Assembly: GCA_000151295.1 (NCBI GenBank)
Contig: GG745385.1
Coordinates: 55,379 to 66,412 of the forward strand
Length of the DNA stretch: 11,034 nucleotides
Source: Allomyces macrogynus ATCC 38327
Taxonomy: Eukaryota; Blastocladiomycota; Blastocladiomycetes; Blastocladiales; Blastocladiaceae
Direction: 5' to 3'
In this document: one piece after another, positions 8,652 through 11,034 of the stretch
How the letters are laid out: each line of letters begins with the position of its first letter
How positions within the stretch are numbered: position 1 is the stretch's first letter
Position numbers and translations under genes: made by a program
Notes under the pieces: model-generated
What the model was told of the DNA's origin: nothing
Databases searched by the model: none
Seen by the model: the letters and a program-made list of their open reading frames with translations, nothing else

Positions 8652-9321
8652 GATTGACGGACCGAGGGAGGGGGCGGGGGGCGCACCGGCGCGACGGATC
8701 AGGGACGTCGCGAGGAGGAGCACGGCGGCGGCAGCGAGGTTGGCCACGTCGTTGTCGTTGGCGGCCGTCGTTGCGGACGGCGCGGTCGTCGTCGTGGTCG
8801 CCGTCACGGCGTTGAGGACCAGGACTGGTTGGGGGTTGGTGGCGACTCGAGTTCCGGAAATGGCCGGATCAAGGCTGGATTCGTCTGCTGCTGGTGATGG
8901 ATGGTCGGCGACTTGTGTGGTTGCCGTTGCAGCGTTTTGGTCCCCGCTGGCCGTCGATATTGCTGCCGTCGTCGGTCGTGCGTCGTCGTGTCCTTGCAGC
9001 TCGGTCCCTTCCTGCGGTTGGTTGGCGTGCAAGCTGGCGGAGAGGTCGTGGGTGGTGATGGTGCCGAGGGCAAAGGCAAATCCAAACGCGGCGGACTTGG
9101 CCGCGATGAAAAGTCGAGGTTATCTCAATGTGCGGTGGTGAGTCCGAAAACACGTTTGGGCAATTTCGACTGCCACTTCTGTCGCCAGTTTTGCTTCAGG
9201 AGACGTGACCGCGATCGTTTGCGGTGGAGGCTACTTGGCTTGCTGCTTGCGCGCTGCCGTGTCTGAGCAATCCGCCGTCAGAATCGACGTGTCCATTCCA
9301 GCTCAGTCCCAAACCAGCACC
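8652..9321. other. Region between divergent carrier and cyclophilin genes, with an open frame continuing the carrier exon
   Basis: On the minus strand, the carrier's first-exon frame is open from 9119 (after a TAA at 9120-9122) to 8566, with strongly GC-rich third positions. It encodes KSAAFGFAFALGT, a Thr/Ala-rich linker, and a hydrophobic stretch (LAAAAVLLLATSLI) before the annotated start. It has no ATG, so if coding it needs an upstream exon. The plus strand is also open across about 8518-9141 but gives a Val/Arg/Ala-rich shadow. The part from about 9120 to 9321 looks non-coding and should contain promoters for both genes. Confidence 0.45.
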
Positions 9322-10516
9322 ATGAGCGTAACACTGCACACGGATCTCGGCGACATCAAGGTCATTTTATGCGCCATGCGGCACGACCAGACGGGCCCCG
9401 GCAGCGTCAGCAACGCGTGAATGGTCGGGACCACCCCTGAACCGGCAATTCTGGCCGGTCTGAAGATGTTCCACCACCAAACCGCTTTTTGCGCACTGCC
9501 GCGTGTCGACAGGATGCGGACGGGCCGCATGGGACGTCCGTAGCAATGCTCGGAAGGGTCGTGGTCGGACAGTCCGGCCCGCCCACTGTGCACACCAGCT
9601 CTGTGCCGCTGGCCGACAATCAGCGACCGAAGAAGCGGTGGAGAGACTCGGCAACGGTGATTCGTGCATGGTCTCCGACCACTGCCACGCTGCTGGGCCT
9701 TGCCAGCTCGCCTGTCGTCATTCATCTTCACGCGCCAACCACGACCACGTCGATCCTGACCCGGTCGCCAACTCGTAGATCGAGGTCTTCTGCGAGAGCG
9801 TGCCCAAGACGGCCGAGAACTTTCTCGCGCTGTGCGCGTCCGGGTACTATGACGGGTGCCTATGGTGCGTTTCCTCCAACCCGCTCCTCCATATCGCCGT
9901 CCGCGCGCTCACCACGTGCTCGGTTGTAGGCACCGCAACATCAAGGGGTTCATGATCCAGACGGGCGACCCGACGGGCACGGGTAAGGGCGGGCAGTCGA
10001 TTTGGGGCGGCAAGTTTGAGGACGAGATTCGGTCGACGCTCAAGGTAATGAACCAAGACCAACGCGTGATAATCTGATAATCGGTTCAGAGGGGCTCGGT
10101 CGCTGACCAGCCTTGTTCGTCCTGAATAGCACAATGCCCGCGGCATCGTGTCGATGGCCAATTCCGGACCCGACACAAACGGTACGCGCTCGTCTCTGGC
10201 CCTCATTGCGCGGGAAGCAGGACACTCACGCGTCGTTGCCGACAGGGTCGCAGTTTTTCATCACCTACGCCAAGCAGCCGCACCTCGATGCCAAGTACAC
10301 GGTGTTTGGCAAGTAAGTAGCGCGCGCCCCTCTCTGCACGTCCCCCACACCCTCATGTCTGACGCATTGCTCGATAGGGTCATCGACGGCATCGACGTGC
10401 TCGACGAATTCGAAAAAGTGCCCGTCGACGGCAAGAACCGACCACTCAAGCAATTGCGGCTGCAGCGCGTCACGATTCACGCGAATCCGATTGCCGAGGC
10501 GCACGGCAAGCCGTGA
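9322..10516 (+). CDS. PPIL3: PPIL3-like cyclophilin (peptidyl-prolyl cis-trans isomerase)
   Basis: Single-domain cyclophilin; the family isomerises Xaa-Pro bonds, and PPIL3 members are associated with the spliceosome. Exons 9322-9360, 9779-9864, 9930-10044, 10130-10181, 10246-10312 and 10378-10516; introns 418, 65, 85, 64 and 65 bp, all phase-consistent. The product is about 165 residues (human PPIL3 161). Diagnostic sequence: [78 protein letters not shown] and KYTVFGKVIDG. Arg about 44, Phe 49, Gln 52 and Phe 102 correspond to active-site positions of cyclophilin A. The positions of cyclophilin A Trp121 and His126 are His and Tyr, as in other PPIL3 proteins, so cyclosporin binding and strong catalysis are doubtful. 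The start ATG matches the family N-terminus exactly. The first donor (GTCATT) is weak and the first intron is several times longer than any other here. Confidence 0.93.
9361..9778 (+). other. Unusually long first intron of the cyclophilin gene
   Basis: It is 418 bp against 63-106 bp for the other introns in the window. The N-terminal motif is contiguous across it (GDIK joined to IEVF), so no coding exon is missing. The last 62 bases (9717-9778) by themselves look like a normal-sized intron: they begin GTCATT, contain CCTGACCC as a branch candidate and end TCGTAG. The first 60 bases resemble them imperfectly. The interior carries a small inverted repeat (ACCGGC at 9441, GCCGGT at 9454). No recognisable transposon protein, tRNA or snoRNA is seen. 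Confidence 0.75.
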
Positions 10517-10534
10517 GAATATATGTACATTCAT
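10517..10534. other. 18-bp AT-rich gap between convergent stop codons
   Basis: The cyclophilin TGA (10514-10516) and the Sen15 TGA (10535-10537, minus) face each other with only 18 AT-rich bases between them (containing ATATATGTAC). Any normal 3' UTR of either gene must extend antisense into the other's coding sequence. Poly(A) signals for each gene would therefore lie inside the opposite gene. Confidence 0.8.
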
Positions 10535-10890
10535 TCAGCGACATGACGCCGGTTCGGGCAGGTGTAGCCCCGGGCGCACGTGGAAGTAGACGCAGGCGCT
10601 GTCGGAACTGACGACGGCGACGACGAATCTGTTGATCCGGCAGGCGAGTTTAGATGCGAGGGTTGCGGGAGGCTATTTGAAGGAGAGGGTGAGGGGCGTA
10701 CTGGTCGAGATCGCGCGCGCCAGGGAGGTGCTGCCGGACGGCGGTCAGGTACTCGTCGACGCTGAGGTCGGGCACGGGTCAGCCGCGGTCGGAATCGGGT
10801 GGAGAGACGAGAGGGCTGAGTGACAGCGCACCGCGTCATGGAAAACGGCTCGTCGACGGGCCACGCGAGAATGAAGTGGTCGGTTGGGTC
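10535..10890 (-). CDS. SEN15: tRNA-splicing endonuclease subunit Sen15, C-terminal part
   Basis: Structural subunit of the heterotetrameric SEN complex that excises introns from pre-tRNAs. Visible exons, read leftwards: 10890-10832, 10761-10702 and 10628-10535, joined by introns of 70 bp (GTGCGC to CTCAG) and 73 bp (GTACGC to AACAG), phase 2 at both joins. The 70 visible residues include FILAWPVDEPFSMTR, VDEYLTAVRQHLPGARDLD and FVVAVVSSDSACVYF, ending GLHLPEP. This aligns by eye with the C-terminus of human TSEN15 (HNRIREILKASRKL, then FTLAIVESDSTIVYY and GFMLPDP). The order basic/helical segment, hydrophobic strand, ESDS/SSDS, VYY/VYF and LP(D/E)P is shared. The visible exon begins right after an in-frame TAG that looks like an acceptor, so the N-terminal exons lie further right, partly or wholly outside the window. 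Sen15 diverges quickly, so the call rests on the C-terminal motif. Confidence 0.72.
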
Positions 10891-11034
10891 CTAGGCCATA
10901 CCAAGTACGCGTTCAGACACAATTTCAAACATGTATTTCATAGAACGCCTGCGTCGAGCTTCACCAAGCAAAGCAACATCACAAAGATGATCAAGCCCAG
11001 TACAGTTTCCAGTGGGCGTGCGCGGACTAGCACT
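10891..11034 (-). other. Probable Sen15 intron and possible upstream exon fragment
   Basis: The TAG at 10893-10891 on the minus strand is the acceptor used by the first visible Sen15 exon. A donor GTGAAG at 10964-10959 would give a 74-bp intron, typical here, with CTGAAC as a branch candidate. The sequence upstream of that donor is open in the compatible frame, but its hydrophobic translation (LIIFVMLLCL) does not resemble Sen15, so the exon is not supported strongly enough to annotate. Confidence 0.3.

Noticed and set aside
8518..9141. 207-codon plus-strand open frame with a Val-rich hydrophobic run
   Set aside because: It lies antisense to the carrier first exon and its upstream frame, with no family resemblance. 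GC-rich DNA gives such open frames by default.
9232..9296. Minus-strand ATG frame (MDTSILTADCS...) ending at a GTAGCC donor, as a possible first exon of the carrier
   Set aside because: Its donor phase does not match any acceptor that would enter the open carrier frame, and the ATG lies within 30 bases of the cyclophilin start on the other strand.
9421..9716. Transposon or coding exon inside the long cyclophilin intron
   Set aside because: The conserved cyclophilin sequence is continuous across the intron, the open frames there match nothing recognisable, and only a 6-bp inverted repeat is visible, so a named element is not supported.
10673..10701. 29-bp GT-AG intron in the Sen15 gene
   Set aside because: Too short compared with all other introns, and it leads into a frame without the Sen15 strand. 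The 73-bp alternative ending at 10629 restores it.

Overview
This is a GC-rich, gene-dense eukaryotic nuclear window, most likely from a fungus. The evidence is short GT-AG introns (mostly 62-106 bp), CTRAY-type branch sites, CAG/TAG acceptors, a CT-rich tract before a start codon with a CCACCATGG context, and a receptor-like protein with a fungal-style SH3 domain ending in GVFPLVCL. Strong GC bias, retention of a PPIL3-type cyclophilin and the LRR-SH3 receptor suggest an early-diverging (zoosporic) fungus such as a Blastocladiomycete. That placement is inference. No bacterial, viral, CRISPR or recognisable mobile-element features were seen.

Layout. (1) 1 to about 780, minus: 3' part of an unrecognised acidic low-complexity protein whose reading frame is displaced for about 150 bp. 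(2) 820-1351: divergent intergenic region with a CCAA-type microsatellite. (3) 1352-4363, plus: leucine-rich-repeat, single-pass membrane protein with a proline-rich cytoplasmic tail and an SH3 domain, one intron. (4) 4921-6809, plus: M18 aspartyl aminopeptidase in four exons, with an acidic N-terminal extension carrying a candidate Atg8-interacting motif. (5) 7330-8651, minus: mitochondrial carrier (SLC25) family protein in five exons, with a long open frame further upstream. (6) 9322-10516, plus: PPIL3-like cyclophilin in six exons, first intron unusually long. (7) 10535-10890, minus: C-terminal part of tRNA-splicing endonuclease subunit Sen15 in three visible exons, ending 18 bp from the cyclophilin stop codon.

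How the genes relate. They do not form a single pathway. The carrier and cyclophilin are divergent and may share a promoter. The aminopeptidase and carrier, and the cyclophilin and Sen15, are convergent. The two RNA-processing genes at the right end (a spliceosome-type cyclophilin and a tRNA-splicing subunit) almost certainly have overlapping 3' ends. The candidates most worth a second look are the Atg8-motif-bearing aminopeptidase extension and the LRR-membrane-SH3 architecture. All exon structures were read by hand from splice signals, phase compatibility and remembered family motifs, without transcript data.
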